The notes beneath the pieces are model-generated. The model saw nothing but the letters and a program-made list of their open reading frames with translations, ran no database searches and was not told the DNA's origin. Below are positions 15,784 through 24,010 of a DNA stretch of 64,000 nt, in pieces. The translations under genes were made by a program, and so were the position numbers. The DNA is from a virus: positions 1-64,000 of the IMG/VR virus record IMGVR_UViG_3300031951_000081; one strand, written 5' to 3'. Every line of letters begins with the position of its first letter. The stretch's first letter is position 1.

Positions 15784-16869
15784 ATGCAAGAAGCAACAAC
15801 GTTTTTTGTCGTCACCATTCTTTCGATGGCGGCAGCACTTGGCTTTTTCTTCTATAGAGCCAAAAAAGACCCCCAGAATAAAAATCTGGAACCGGGCGCA
15901 GTTCTTATAAAATTCTTTATAACCTATCCCCTAACGGTTTTCATAACCCTGCAATTAATCGCTATGATCTCAGAGGCAGCTTTGCTTGCTTCTATCCAAG
16001 ACAAAGACATCAATGTAACTGCTCGTATGACAGTTCACATGTTCCTAGCTGTTGTCGGCGGTTTGGGTGCGTTTGTTATGACAAAATACTTAGGTTCGGT
16101 CATCAGCGTTTTCTTCATTAAAGAACCGATGCCTAAAAAGATCGGCTTGTTCTTAGGCAGCTCTATGCTGGCTTTGATATCGCTATTCTTTACCATCGGT
16201 TCTCCAATATTCAATCTGCACGCAATGGCACACTCGCTAAAGCAAACTGCAGAGCTTGAAATATTTCTCACATCTTTGTGGGTAATGCTGGGTATAGACC
16301 ATCCTAATCACCTCACTTTCCTACTTTCTAAACACCATCTTCCATTAGACTACTCCCCGTTTCAGAATTTGCACTCCGGCGTAGTAACCAGTCTTGCCTT
16401 GAGCACAACTCACCTGCTGATAACTTTGTGGGAGGTTCTTGTGACTCTGACCCTTGCCATTAAGAATGACGGCATTCAGCACGCAATTCTCGGCGAGTTC
16501 TTCAATGTTCCCCCTGTAAAGGATGAGAAGAAAGAGGAAAAGAAGGAAGAGAAGAAGGAAGAAAAGAAAGAGGAGAAGAAAGAGGAAAACATTGATGCTA
16601 CCAAAGTTAAGGACAAGGTACAAGAGCTTCTCAAAATTCACGGTATGACCGATCCAAAGAGGATTGACGATACAGCTCAGAAACTTGTTCCTTACATCTA
16701 CAAACAGGCTGATGCTGGTTCAGTGAAGAAAGTCGCTGACCTTATGAACTTCATTCACAAGTATCGTGAGGCAGAGAAGAACAAACAAAACACTCAACCT
16801 ATTAAGGATGAGATTCATGACCTCGTAAAGGGCCTGACTAACGGCAGTTTCACCTTACCAAAAAACTAA
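15784..16869 (+). CDS. Polytopic membrane protein with Lys/Glu repeat linker
   Basis: 361 residues. About five hydrophobic segments (5-22, 43-65, 83-103, 118-141, 200-225) occupy the first 230 residues. Then comes a low-complexity KKEEKKEE block (about 245-264, DNA 16526-16590) and a helical cytoplasmic domain. Codons are GC-richer than in the neighbours, and Trp is always TGG. The last codons are CCA AAA AAC TAA, which contains a -1 frameshift heptamer in the right frame. The -1 frame runs straight into the zinc-ribbon gene behind it, so a fused form is possible. It lies between polymerase and helicase; a role in anchoring replication to the membrane is conjecture. Confidence 0.7.
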   Translation: MQEATTFFVVTILSMAAALGFFFYRAKKDPQNKNLEPGAVLIKFFITYPLTVFITLQLIAMISEAALLASIQDKDINVTARMTVHMFLAVVGGLGAFVMTKYLGSVISVFFIKEPMPKKIGLFLGSSMLALISLFFTIGSPIFNLHAMAHSLKQTAELEIFLTSLWVMLGIDHPNHLTFLLSKHHLPLDYSPFQNLHSGVVTSLALSTTHLLITLWEVLVTLTLAIKNDGIQHAILGEFFNVPPVKDEKKEEKKEEKKEEKKEEKKEENIDATKVKDKVQELLKIHGMTDPKRIDDTAQKLVPYIYKQADAGSVKKVADLMNFIHKYREAEKNKQNTQPIKDEIHDLVKGLTNGSFTLPKN

Positions 16870-16922
16870 CGGGCGTAACGTGTGACTATTGTAACAACAC
16901 TAAAGTAAAATCGGTGTACGCC
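16860..16922 (+). promoter_or_regulatory. Candidate -1 ribosomal frameshift signal
   Basis: A-AAA-AAC (16860-16866) lies in the zero frame of the membrane-protein gene just before its TAA (867-869 of the same kilobase). Five bases downstream of the heptamer, GGCGTA (16872-16877) can pair with TACGCC (16917-16922). The -1 frame enters the zinc-ribbon frame with CTA-ACG-GGC-GTA-ACG-TGT and has no stop before that gene's end. This frame encodes a CDYC zinc-binding pair upstream of the only usable start (GTG 16914), so translation evidently enters from further upstream. Confidence 0.45.
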
Positions 16923-17576
16923 AATACAACTAATCCGTGGAAAGATTTTTACCATGGCGATTGTAGAAGCTGCTTCGAGGTTAGGTGGCTAGACGCTGCG
17001 GGGATATGTGAGAAATGTAATAGAGGCAATTCAAAACTCTCTTTACGTACTCTAAACATTTGCGATAGTTGCATTACTGCAAATAAAATATCCCCAATAT
17101 GCAAAAGATGTGCTTCAATCGTTGAAGAATATGCTGAAGGTACTACTGAATGTATACAGTGTGCTTACGGTAAAGACTTTAAACCTGATCCACAATACGC
17201 CACTGGTGTGTGTATACAATGCAAACGCGTTACGCACTTAGACGGTGATGAAACCTGCTTAAGCTGCCATATAATAAATTCGGCGGCTAATGCGCAAAAC
17301 AACGACTGGGGTAACCTAAAAAGATGCGGTTGTGGAGAAGTAATTCACAAGAAGCAAAAGGTATGTCCCAATTGTGCAAGCAAACCTATAAATTTGCGTA
17401 AGGACAAGCTGTGTCACGGCTGTCAAACGCACTTCAAACCAATATCTATATACGACACCTTCTGCATACCTTGTAAAGAAAACATTCATCGAGGTGTGTG
17501 TACCTCTTGTAGAGAGCTTTCCAACTCTATGGACTCAAGGGGCTGGTGTTCTAAATGCCAATCATCTAATGGATAA
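16914..17576 (+). CDS. Multi-zinc-ribbon protein
   Basis: At least 220 residues with about 13 Cys-x2-Cys pairs spaced 12-25 residues apart (CRSC, CEKC, CDSC, CKRC, CIQC, CLSC, CPNC, CHGC, CIPC, CTSC, CSKC and others), consistent with six or seven zinc ribbons in series. GTG 16914 is the only canonical start. The same frame is open upstream and encodes another pair (CDYC), so the product may begin by -1 frameshifting from the membrane protein. It ends at TAA overlapping the helicase ATG (17569). Zinc-ribbon arrays bind nucleic acid or proteins. Exact role unknown. Confidence 0.7.
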   Translation: MYANTTNPWKDFYHGDCRSCFEVRWLDAAGICEKCNRGNSKLSLRTLNICDSCITANKISPICKRCASIVEEYAEGTTECIQCAYGKDFKPDPQYATGVCIQCKRVTHLDGDETCLSCHIINSAANAQNNDWGNLKRCGCGEVIHKKQKVCPNCASKPINLRKDKLCHGCQTHFKPISIYDTFCIPCKENIHRGVCTSCRELSNSMDSRGWCSKCQSSNG

Positions 17577-18714
17577 AAGAACTCAAATGCAGGAGGAAGC
17601 AGTTGCCTCCTGAAAACAAAACAATGGATGGGGTACCCTGTTGATATATACGGGCGGGGGGAAAACACGATGCGGCTTAATGGCTTACCAAGATTTAGGC
17701 AAGCCCAGAACATTAGTGGTCACCTCCCGCCTGCCCATTCTAAATCAATGGAAAGAGGTTATGACAGGAACTAATATAAAGTTTATGTGTATCCAATCTG
17801 CCTACAAGCATAAAGGATATTACGACTTAGTTATAATAGATGAGGTTCATAGATCTTTATCACCTAAATATAGGGAAGTATTTAGCGGCATAAAAGCTAA
17901 GCATTTAATGTGCTTAACAGCCACACTTCCAGAAGAAGCAGAGTATGTAGAGTTCTTAGCTAAAACTTGTCCAGTAATTTATGAGAAGAAGCTAAAAGAT
18001 GCTTTAAAGGATGAGATGGTTCCTCAGTTTGAGATATATAACTTTTCAGTACCTCTACACAAAACTATATCTGGTAAGTACAAACTCTTTGACAATAAGT
18101 TTACGCAGTCAATGATAAAACTTACTAGAGTTCTAATGGATAATCCTAAACTGAAATCAAAATACAAAAATGTTTTTGAGTTAGCTCAAGCTGCTCAGTG
18201 GGCTTCTTTTGATAAGGAGACACAAGGATTATGTAAATCTTATTGGGCTGGGATGACTATGCGAAAGCAGTTAGTTTATTCTAATCCAGCGAAGCTAAAA
18301 GCAATTCGAGATATACTAAACCACATGGGGATGAGTCGCAAGTGGATAATCTTCACTAAGTCCATTGCATTTGCTAAAAGTTTGCAAGAGTATTTAGGAG
18401 GTAACACTGCTATATACCACTCAAAACTAAAACCAATAGAAAGAGAATTAAACTTAATAGCATTTGAACAAAATCAGTTTAATATTCTTATAGCAGTTGA
18501 CGCTTTAAACGAGGGATTAAATGTCTCGCAGGTAGAAGCAGCTATTTGTGCTGCTGGCGTATCTACAGAGTTAACAAATTCCCAGCAGTTAGGGCGAATC
18601 ATACGTCCTGAAAAAGGAAAAAAGCCCGTGTTTATTAATCTGTACACAGAAGGTACGGTTGAGAAAACTTGGGTAGAAAAGAAACTTAAATCAAGCGGAT
18701 TAAAAAGCAGATGA
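17569..18714 (+). CDS. SF2 DNA helicase
   Basis: 381 residues from ATG 17569, with TGA 17611-17613 as Trp in the Q-motif region (QEEAVAS-W-KQNNGWG). Motifs: I GGGKT (about 31-35), Ia VVTSR, II DEVH (about 90-93), III TATLP, V LNEGLNVS, VI QLGRIIRP. It resembles UvsW/DEAD-like phage helicases that remodel forks or recombination intermediates. The stop TGA 18712-18714 overlaps the next ATG as ATGA. If TGA were also Trp there, 27 extra residues would be added up to TAG 18795. It lies between two multi-zinc-ribbon genes, with which it overlaps on both sides. Confidence 0.88.
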
Positions 18715-19865
18715 GCAAGCACGGTGTACGACCTTCCGAAACAAGCATTACTAAGTTTATCCGAAGCAACAGAGTCTTCCTTCCCCCGAACATAGGTAAA
18801 CATGTCAGGGGAGCTTCTTTGGAAGACTTTTGCCCTTTTTGTTTGGCTGAACATAATAACAACACAATATTTTATAGAAAGAAAATAAGCGAGCCTCTGA
18901 GCATTCTTCTTAATACATACTCTTGTGATATGTGCAACGAGGAGATAGAGAAGAAATCTTCTGATAAAAACATGGAGGATATGTTTGAAGAGTTCTCTGT
19001 TAGAGCTGGAGTTAAAGCCATACAAAGAATAGACGGGGTTGTGCATGAGGCAAGTTTTCCTAATGACACTCATAAATTCTATAACCACTTAAACCCAGAT
19101 AAAGAGCCTTTTAGGATTACCCCAGACTGCTGCTTGTTTTGTCAAGTTCATCTAGGGGCAGCAAAGAACGAACAAATAGATCCACAAAAGAAGTTGTTTG
19201 TAGAGTACTTTATACCTGTTGGTATGGAGATGTATCATCTTGACGGCGGACAAGTAAAAGTCTGCAGATCTTGTGATCTAGTCATGACTTCTAAGCTAAG
19301 TGATACATACATTGCTCACCTACTAACTTTCTCAGGTATAGATATATGCAAAAGATGTGGCGATCAATATTTTGTAAATAATAGCGAGGTAGATAGTCGC
19401 AATGCTTCTCAAACTTTTGGGAAACATATGTGCCCAGAATGTTGTTATAATAATCTACAATCAGACGATAAGCTCATGTATGAGGGGGAAAACCTAATGG
19501 TTCCTTACTCAAATATAGTTAGAGACGAGTTCCATAAAATACAAAGATTCGTAGATGTTAATTGTTCTTACTGCTCTTCTCCAGTAGCTATTGATTTAAC
19601 AATGCATCCTGAGGAAGTTATAAACAAGCACACAGAAACTAACTTAAAGTTTATTTGCGACGATTGTGTCTTCAGAGAGACTGCTCCTATAAACGTCTTA
19701 GTAAAAGACGACATAATTACTAGAATCTTTAATATAAACGATAAATTCTACATTAAGAGAGTTACTACTAAAGGCAAGTTCCTAAACTTCGATACCTCTT
19801 TAAATGCAGAAGAAGTTTTAAAGTTTTTATTAGCTGAAGAAAATGAACAACTTACACTATACTAA
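18711..19865 (+). CDS. Large multi-zinc-ribbon protein
   Basis: 384 residues with eight Cys-x2-Cys pairs: CPFC, CDMC, CLFC, CRSC, CKRC, CPEC, CSYC and CDDC. They pair up into about four zinc ribbons, separated by longer helical segments than in the protein at 16914. It starts in an ATGA overlap with the helicase gene and ends at TAATG shared with the next gene. The C-terminal 60 residues are acidic and helical (NAEEVLKFLLAEENEQ). I do not recognise the family. Together with the helicase and the upstream zinc-ribbon protein it forms a tight three-gene unit, suggesting a complex acting on nucleic acid. Confidence 0.7.
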   Translation: MSKHGVRPSETSITKFIRSNRVFLPPNIGKHVRGASLEDFCPFCLAEHNNNTIFYRKKISEPLSILLNTYSCDMCNEEIEKKSSDKNMEDMFEEFSVRAGVKAIQRIDGVVHEASFPNDTHKFYNHLNPDKEPFRITPDCCLFCQVHLGAAKNEQIDPQKKLFVEYFIPVGMEMYHLDGGQVKVCRSCDLVMTSKLSDTYIAHLLTFSGIDICKRCGDQYFVNNSEVDSRNASQTFGKHMCPECCYNNLQSDDKLMYEGENLMVPYSNIVRDEFHKIQRFVDVNCSYCSSPVAIDLTMHPEEVINKHTETNLKFICDDCVFRETAPINVLVKDDIITRIFNINDKFYIKRVTTKGKFLNFDTSLNAEEVLKFLLAEENEQLTLY

Positions 19866-20098
19866 TGGAGGTATTAATAGAGGAATATGAGCACCATTCT
19901 AACGCGTATAGACTTGTCATTAAGCTCTTTACTAATGGTGAACAATTCTACTATATCTCTACTATCGACAAAAATGGCAAACTAATAACAAAGACAACGT
20001 CAAACAGAATGTCAAATATTTGGACGTTCTTGGAATCTTTTGATACTAGAGTATCAGACTTTTACAGTGCCTATGGTAATGAAGATGAAATCCGATAA
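19865..20098 (+). CDS. Small beta-rich protein, 77 aa
   Basis: It starts in a TAATG overlap. The layout is strand-strand-strand then helix: a central YRLVIKLFTNGEQFYYISTIDKNG followed by an amphipathic helix that ends at a serine. The three downstream genes share this order and similar length per domain, so they may be diverged tandem copies. Ends at TAA 20096-20098. Function unknown. Confidence 0.55.
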   Translation: MEVLIEEYEHHSNAYRLVIKLFTNGEQFYYISTIDKNGKLITKTTSNRMSNIWTFLESFDTRVSDFYSAYGNEDEIR

Positions 20099-20336
20099 TC
20101 AAAATATTTTGGCTACGATTGACTTAGAGGACACCTCCAGTAGGAGTCCTGACAAATCCAGAATGGAAGCTGTTCTAATAGTTTATAAAACAAAATCTAC
20201 AAAACGCATATCTTACGGCTCCTCGGTAAGCTACAAGTATCGCAGATCTCAACACCGTATAAGAAAGAGCTTCGGTCCTTTTGTTACTTTTGTAGAGGCG
20301 TTAGAAAAAGCTTTAATATACTGGTATGGCGCATAG
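20085..20336 (+). CDS. Small beta-rich protein, 83 aa
   Basis: It starts at ATG 20085 (20073 and 20079 are in-frame alternatives) inside the end of the previous gene. The strand-rich and very basic middle (KTKSTKRISYGSSVSYKYRRSQHRI) is followed by a helix (FVTFVEALEKALIYW). The pattern matches the genes at 19865 and 20326. TAG stop overlaps the next start. Confidence 0.55.
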   Translation: MKSDNQNILATIDLEDTSSRSPDKSRMEAVLIVYKTKSTKRISYGSSVSYKYRRSQHRIRKSFGPFVTFVEALEKALIYWYGA

Positions 20337-20631
20337 AATCATTCAAATGTACTACGAGACTACTCATGGGTTTTTAAATCTTTATATAGAGCTAAATAGT
20401 TACACTGAAGAGGACAAAATAAAATCTAAATTTAAAGCTTCTATTGTCGTAAGAAATGACGAGAGAGTTGCCGAAGAAATTACTGTTAACCAAACTACTT
20501 GGAATTCTTCCTTTATGTCTACTCTAGATGAAGGCATTCAACTTGCTTTTAAAGAAGGTGCAATAAAGCTACTCTTCTATAAAGAGCTAGAAGACTCTAA
20601 CTACATTAACAGTCTTTTTTATGAAAAATAA
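20326..20631 (+). CDS. Small beta-rich protein, 101 aa
   Basis: ATG 20326 lies within the end of the previous gene. Strands (GFLNLYIELNSYTEEDKIKSK, KFKASIVVRNDER) are followed by a helix (FMSTLDEGIQLAFKEGAIKLLFY). It looks like a diverged relative of its neighbours. TAA stop overlaps the next gene's first codons. Function unknown. Confidence 0.55.
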   Translation: MAHRIIQMYYETTHGFLNLYIELNSYTEEDKIKSKFKASIVVRNDERVAEEITVNQTTWNSSFMSTLDEGIQLAFKEGAIKLLFYKELEDSNYINSLFYEK

Positions 20632-21145
20632 AATGAGATTGCTTCACACGGAGGAATACGACGATTTCTATCTTCAAATATATTCCTATAAAGGTTTAGG
20701 CGCTCCAGAAGTGTTTACCTTTCACATAAGCTTCCAAAAGAGTAAGGGCAGAAGATTTATTCTACTCACATCTCTAAGATATAAATATGTAACTGATACC
20801 GTTGAACATGGTATTTATTTCTTTAAACAAATAGTGTCCTTCTTTGTCTCTTCAGAATTTAAGTCTATAGGCAAGTATGGTCACTTCGAATACGATGACT
20901 TTCATTTAAAATATATAAATGTTGCTATTAACTTCAAATACTGTGAGTGCCTTAGATTCGATGAAGTTTCCAATAAGGTGTTTAGTGGAGATGTATCTTA
21001 TCTATACAAGCCAGAGGAACTACCCTCAAGAAGTTCCAGAGCAAGATCTGAGTTTACTCAAAAAAATGGACCTAATTCAGATAGACGCTACAAACAAGAT
21101 CCAGTTGTCCAATACTGGGCAAGCGTTTCTTTTGAACTACCTTAA
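20621..21145 (+). CDS. Beta-rich protein, up to 174 aa
   Basis: The N-terminal 125 residues follow the same strand-then-helix plan as the three genes before it (FYLQIYSYKGLGAPEVFTFHIS, then HGIYFFKQIVSFFVSSEF). The last 50 residues, from about 20991, are Ser/Arg-rich and coincide with the start of the next gene in another frame, so this tail may not be a folded domain. A run CAAAAAAATGG at 21058-21068 could allow slipping between the two frames, but I see no stimulatory structure. Confidence 0.5.
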   Translation: MKNKMRLLHTEEYDDFYLQIYSYKGLGAPEVFTFHISFQKSKGRRFILLTSLRYKYVTDTVEHGIYFFKQIVSFFVSSEFKSIGKYGHFEYDDFHLKYINVAINFKYCECLRFDEVSNKVFSGDVSYLYKPEELPSRSSRARSEFTQKNGPNSDRRYKQDPVVQYWASVSFELP

Positions 21146-21482
21146 AGAAGATTTCGATTCAGACCTAAAGTATACCTCTGGGTTTGAGAAATTCTGGAAA
21201 ACTTTTCCTGCTTCAGATAAGTGGGATAGGTTTCAAGAAAGTAGAAAGCTAAGGGTGAATAAGAAAGAGACGTTTGTCCAGTATCTAAAAGCTTTAAATA
21301 ATGTAACTGAAGAGTATCTACAAAAATCAATAGAGACAGAGATTGCTAATAAGAAAGCTTCGTCTCCACTAGAGAATCCTTTTAAGTATATGAAGGCTTC
21401 TTATAACTGGCTAGCTAACGAAGAGTACAACAATGTTTCTTTTGAACAACAAAAAATAGTTTCAGACGACGACTTATTATAA
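20991..21482 (+). CDS. Winged-helix-like DNA-binding protein
   Basis: 163 residues. Residues 18-50 (PEQDLSLLKKMDLIQID..NKIQLSNTGQAFL) follow the winged-helix pattern of helix, turn and wing ending in LSxTGQ. The remainder is a helical domain with FEKFWKTFPASDKW, a motif seen in phage replication-initiation or helicase-loader proteins. It ends at TAATG shared with the DnaB-like helicase gene, so a loader or initiator role is plausible. The 155-nt overlap with the preceding gene is unusual, but the winged-helix pattern lies within it, which argues for this frame. Confidence 0.6.
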   Translation: MYLIYTSQRNYPQEVPEQDLSLLKKMDLIQIDATNKIQLSNTGQAFLLNYLKEDFDSDLKYTSGFEKFWKTFPASDKWDRFQESRKLRVNKKETFVQYLKALNNVTEEYLQKSIETEIANKKASSPLENPFKYMKASYNWLANEEYNNVSFEQQKIVSDDDLL

Positions 21483-22459
21483 TGGAATATAGACACATAT
21501 CCTATGGGGTTGATTCGGCCCTTAACTATATAGACAAGAGGAGAAAGGGCGAAATTGTGTCGCTTAAAACTTCCTTTAAAAAACTAAACAAAGCTCTAAT
21601 GGCGGGCATTGACTGGGGTAGAATAATGACTATTGCAGGTCAGTCAGGAGCAGGTAAATCTACTATACTAGAACAATTTAAAAAAGATTTCTTAGACCTT
21701 AACGAAACTAAATTTGAGATTTTATCGTTTGACTTTGAGATGTTAGTAGAGGATCAGATAGCTAGGTATCTAGCGTCTGTAAGAAACAAAACTCTTAAAG
21801 ATATTTATTCAGCAAATACTCCTTTAGAAGATATAGAGTATGAAGCTATCAAGAATGTACTTGACGAAAGAAAGAAATCTCCTATATTCTATGTAGATAA
21901 TGCTGGTACTTCTGAGCAGATACAAAAAACTATTCTTACCTTTGCGCAAGAGAGAGATTTATTAAACAAAAACTATGGTTTGGTTGTTACTATTGACCAC
22001 GTTCTATTGACTAAAGGAAAGACGGGAGAACAAGAGAAAGCAACAGTAGACTCTCTAATGGAGATGTTGAATGATGTGAAGAAATACTTTGCGCATATTG
22101 GCCTTAAATGTTTGATCATTTGTCTAGGTCAGTTAAATAGAGAGATTGAAAAAATGGATAGGGTAGACAACCCTTTGTATCACTTCCCAAATAGAAATGA
22201 TATCTTTGCTGCCTCATCAATATATCACACATCAGATTACGTTATAATAACACATAGACCATCAACCGTATCTGGAATAAAAGAAGGTTACGGTCCCCCA
22301 AGAAAAAACCACCCCAAAGGATTACCACTAAAGTATCCGGGGGATGAAACAAGAGACATGATTTACTGGCATATTATTAAGGAAAGATTTGGTAAGCCGG
22401 GGATTATAGCATTAGCCGAAGACTTTAAATTTTCTAAACTAGAAGAAGTAGAACTATAA
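21482..22459 (+). CDS. DnaB-like replicative helicase ATPase
   Basis: 325 residues with a RecA-type core. Walker A is GQSGAGKST (53-61), preceded by a short N-terminal stretch only, so the DnaB N-terminal domain is missing. A catalytic Glu candidate follows in FDFEM (about residues 82-86), Walker B is VVTIDHV (about 162-168), and ICLGQLNRE is the DnaB H3-like segment. Arg/Lys-rich loops near 250-290 fit DNA-binding loops. No TGA codons are needed; TGG encodes Trp. It sits between a probable loader and the Sak4-like gene. Confidence 0.82.
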   Translation: MEYRHISYGVDSALNYIDKRRKGEIVSLKTSFKKLNKALMAGIDWGRIMTIAGQSGAGKSTILEQFKKDFLDLNETKFEILSFDFEMLVEDQIARYLASVRNKTLKDIYSANTPLEDIEYEAIKNVLDERKKSPIFYVDNAGTSEQIQKTILTFAQERDLLNKNYGLVVTIDHVLLTKGKTGEQEKATVDSLMEMLNDVKKYFAHIGLKCLIICLGQLNREIEKMDRVDNPLYHFPNRNDIFAASSIYHTSDYVIITHRPSTVSGIKEGYGPPRKNHPKGLPLKYPGDETRDMIYWHIIKERFGKPGIIALAEDFKFSKLEEVEL

Positions 22460-23991
22460 TGAACTTAGTACAAATCTCCGGAATGCCTGCTACCGGAAAA
22501 ACAACAGGCGCTAGATTCTTAGACCCTAAGAAAACTTATTACATAGATGCAGACGGTAAGGGACTATCTTGGAAAGGATGAAAGTCAGATTATAATTCTG
22601 AGAATAAGAATTATGCTAAGACAACAGATATACCAACTATCTACAAACTTATCAAAACAATTTCAGAGAGCAAGCCAGATATTAACTGTATTGTTATAGA
22701 TACTATTAACGCCATTATGACCACCGAAGAAATGGAGATCTTAGAGAATCCATCTAGAGATCAGTGGAAGGATCAATAGCTAGGTCCTGTACCTGTCTAA
22801 TTGCTGGAAACTCCTTAGAGTTTATTATACTACAAAGCAGCTTTGAAATATAGGCAAACTTGAATGTTAAAAAATAATAAAATTGGACAATCAGCAGCGA
22901 AGCTCCGAACAGGAGAACGTTCAGAGATCATCCCTCCGAAGGGGAGTAGGGAAATTATTTATTCCCGAAATGGCAGGACTTCGTAAATGTGTATATTGTT
23001 TAATAGACAGTTCTAATAATAGGATTAGATATATTGGTAAAACAGAATGCGCGTTATCAAAAAGATTAAGAGAGCATTTGCAAGACTCTAGAAGACATAA
23101 TACTAAAGTCAGTAGGTGAGTGCACAATAGAATAGATAACGGATATGATATAATAATGCGCCCATTAATATGCGATGTAGATTTAAATGTGTGAGAAAAA
23201 AGATTTATAAAAATCTTTAAACATAAGAACTTTAAACTATTAAATATGACTGATGGGGGAGGCGGTGTTTTAGGCACAAAGCAAACTGAGGAAACAAAGA
23301 TTAAAAAGTCTTTAGCTCTTTCGGGTAAAAAGAAAAGCCCAGAACACATAGACAAAATGAGAAAAGCTTTTTCAAAAACAGCATTTGTTTACAACGCTGT
23401 AAATGGTAAGTTTGTAGGGGAGTATAGCTCATTTAAGCAAGCCAGCAAAGATTTGATAGTTAATCATACAGGACTACTTCTTTCCGCTAAATACGGAAGA
23501 CATGTAAAAAACTACAGAGCTTTTTATACATATCAAGGAAATGTAATTCCAGTAAAACCAAAATACTATAAGAAAACATCTATTGAGAAATATATAAACG
23601 AAGAAGATATGATCCAAGCCCCGTAGAAATATGGGGGTTCTTGTTAGCGACCTCAGTGTGGAATCTTTACAAAATGATGCGCGAAATTAAGCGAGACGAT
23701 CTTGTCGTATTCGTTATGGCGCACTGTGAACCATACGATGTCAATGGCATCACGCATTACCGAACAATGACAAACGGTAAGAAGCTTTCTAAAATTAATC
23801 TAAATGCTTTTCTAGCATACAATCTATATACTAAAGTAACTAAAACCCCTGATAATAAATTTACCTACGATCTAATAACACAGTCTGATGGGACAACTGA
23901 GGCGAGAAGTGTTATGGGTGTTTTTGATCCTAAGATTGAGAACAACCTTGAGGTAATAAGAAAATCAGTCCTTGAGGCTGAAATTGGTTAA
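22459..23991 (+). CDS. Sak4-like RecA-fold ATPase, split by a group I intron
   Basis: Exon 1 is 22459-22773 and exon 2 is 23644-23991. Joined, they encode 220 residues continuous in frame (..SRDQWKD|LATSVWNLYKMM..). Walker A is GMPATGKTT (8-16) and Walker B IVIDTIN (about 85-91). TGA 22579 is read as Trp (SWKGWKSD). The size and motif order resemble phage Sak4 single-strand annealing ATPases. Alternatives are other small RecA-like ATPases. The start overlaps the helicase stop (TAATG). Without splicing the protein stops after residue 106 at TAG and loses the second half of its ATPase core. Confidence 0.78.
22774..23643 (+). mobile_element. Group I self-splicing intron, 870 nt
   Basis: All hallmarks are present. 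Exon 1 ends AGGAT and pairs with GTCCT (22784-22788), giving P1 with a U.G pair at the splice site. Exon 2 begins TTAGC and pairs with GCTAG (22779-22783) as P10. P element AATTGCTGGAAA (22799-22810) and Q AATCAGCAGCGAAG (22889-22902) form P4 through GCTG/CAGC. R GTTCAGAGATCA (about 22919-22930) and S AAGATATGATCC (23604-23615) form P7 through GATCA/TGATC. P9 is CCCC..GGGG (23620-23636), and the intron ends with G at 23643. The homing endonuclease gene lies between R and S, in the P8 region, its 3' end overlapping S. Confidence 0.92.
22970..23626 (+). CDS. GIY-YIG homing endonuclease in the intron
   Basis: 218 residues from ATG 22970 when TGA 23117 and 23192 are read as Trp. The N-terminal GIY-YIG domain shows CVYCLIDSSNNRIRYIGKT, then the Arg helix (LSKRLREHL) and an aromatic/Glu segment (NVWEKRFIKIF). 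A NUMOD3-like DNA-binding segment follows (KQTEETKIKKSLALSGKKKSPEH), then a C-terminal module around KTAFVYNAVNGKFVGEYSSF. The enzyme would cut intron-less alleles of the Sak4-like gene. A TTG at 22883 is in frame but lies within the intron core, so it was not used. Both TGA codons fall inside or just after the nuclease domain, so the endonuclease itself depends on recoding. Confidence 0.88.
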
Positions 23992-24010
23992 CTAAAACAA
24001 TATAATCACT

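Noticed and set aside
16526-16590. Purine-rich tandem repeat as a repeat array
   Set aside because: It is the coding sequence of a Lys/Glu linker in the membrane protein, not a CRISPR or origin iteron.
18474-19088. 204-aa open frame on the - strand
   Set aside because: It spans the junction of the helicase and zinc-ribbon genes on the opposite strand and has no domain features.
22883-22969. TTG start extending the endonuclease by 29 residues
   Set aside because: The extension would translate intron core elements Q and R. ATG 22970 gives a natural GIY-YIG start.
23620-23636. CCCC..GGGG terminator after the endonuclease gene
   Set aside because: It fits as intron stem P9, directly before the 3' splice site, and has no T-run.
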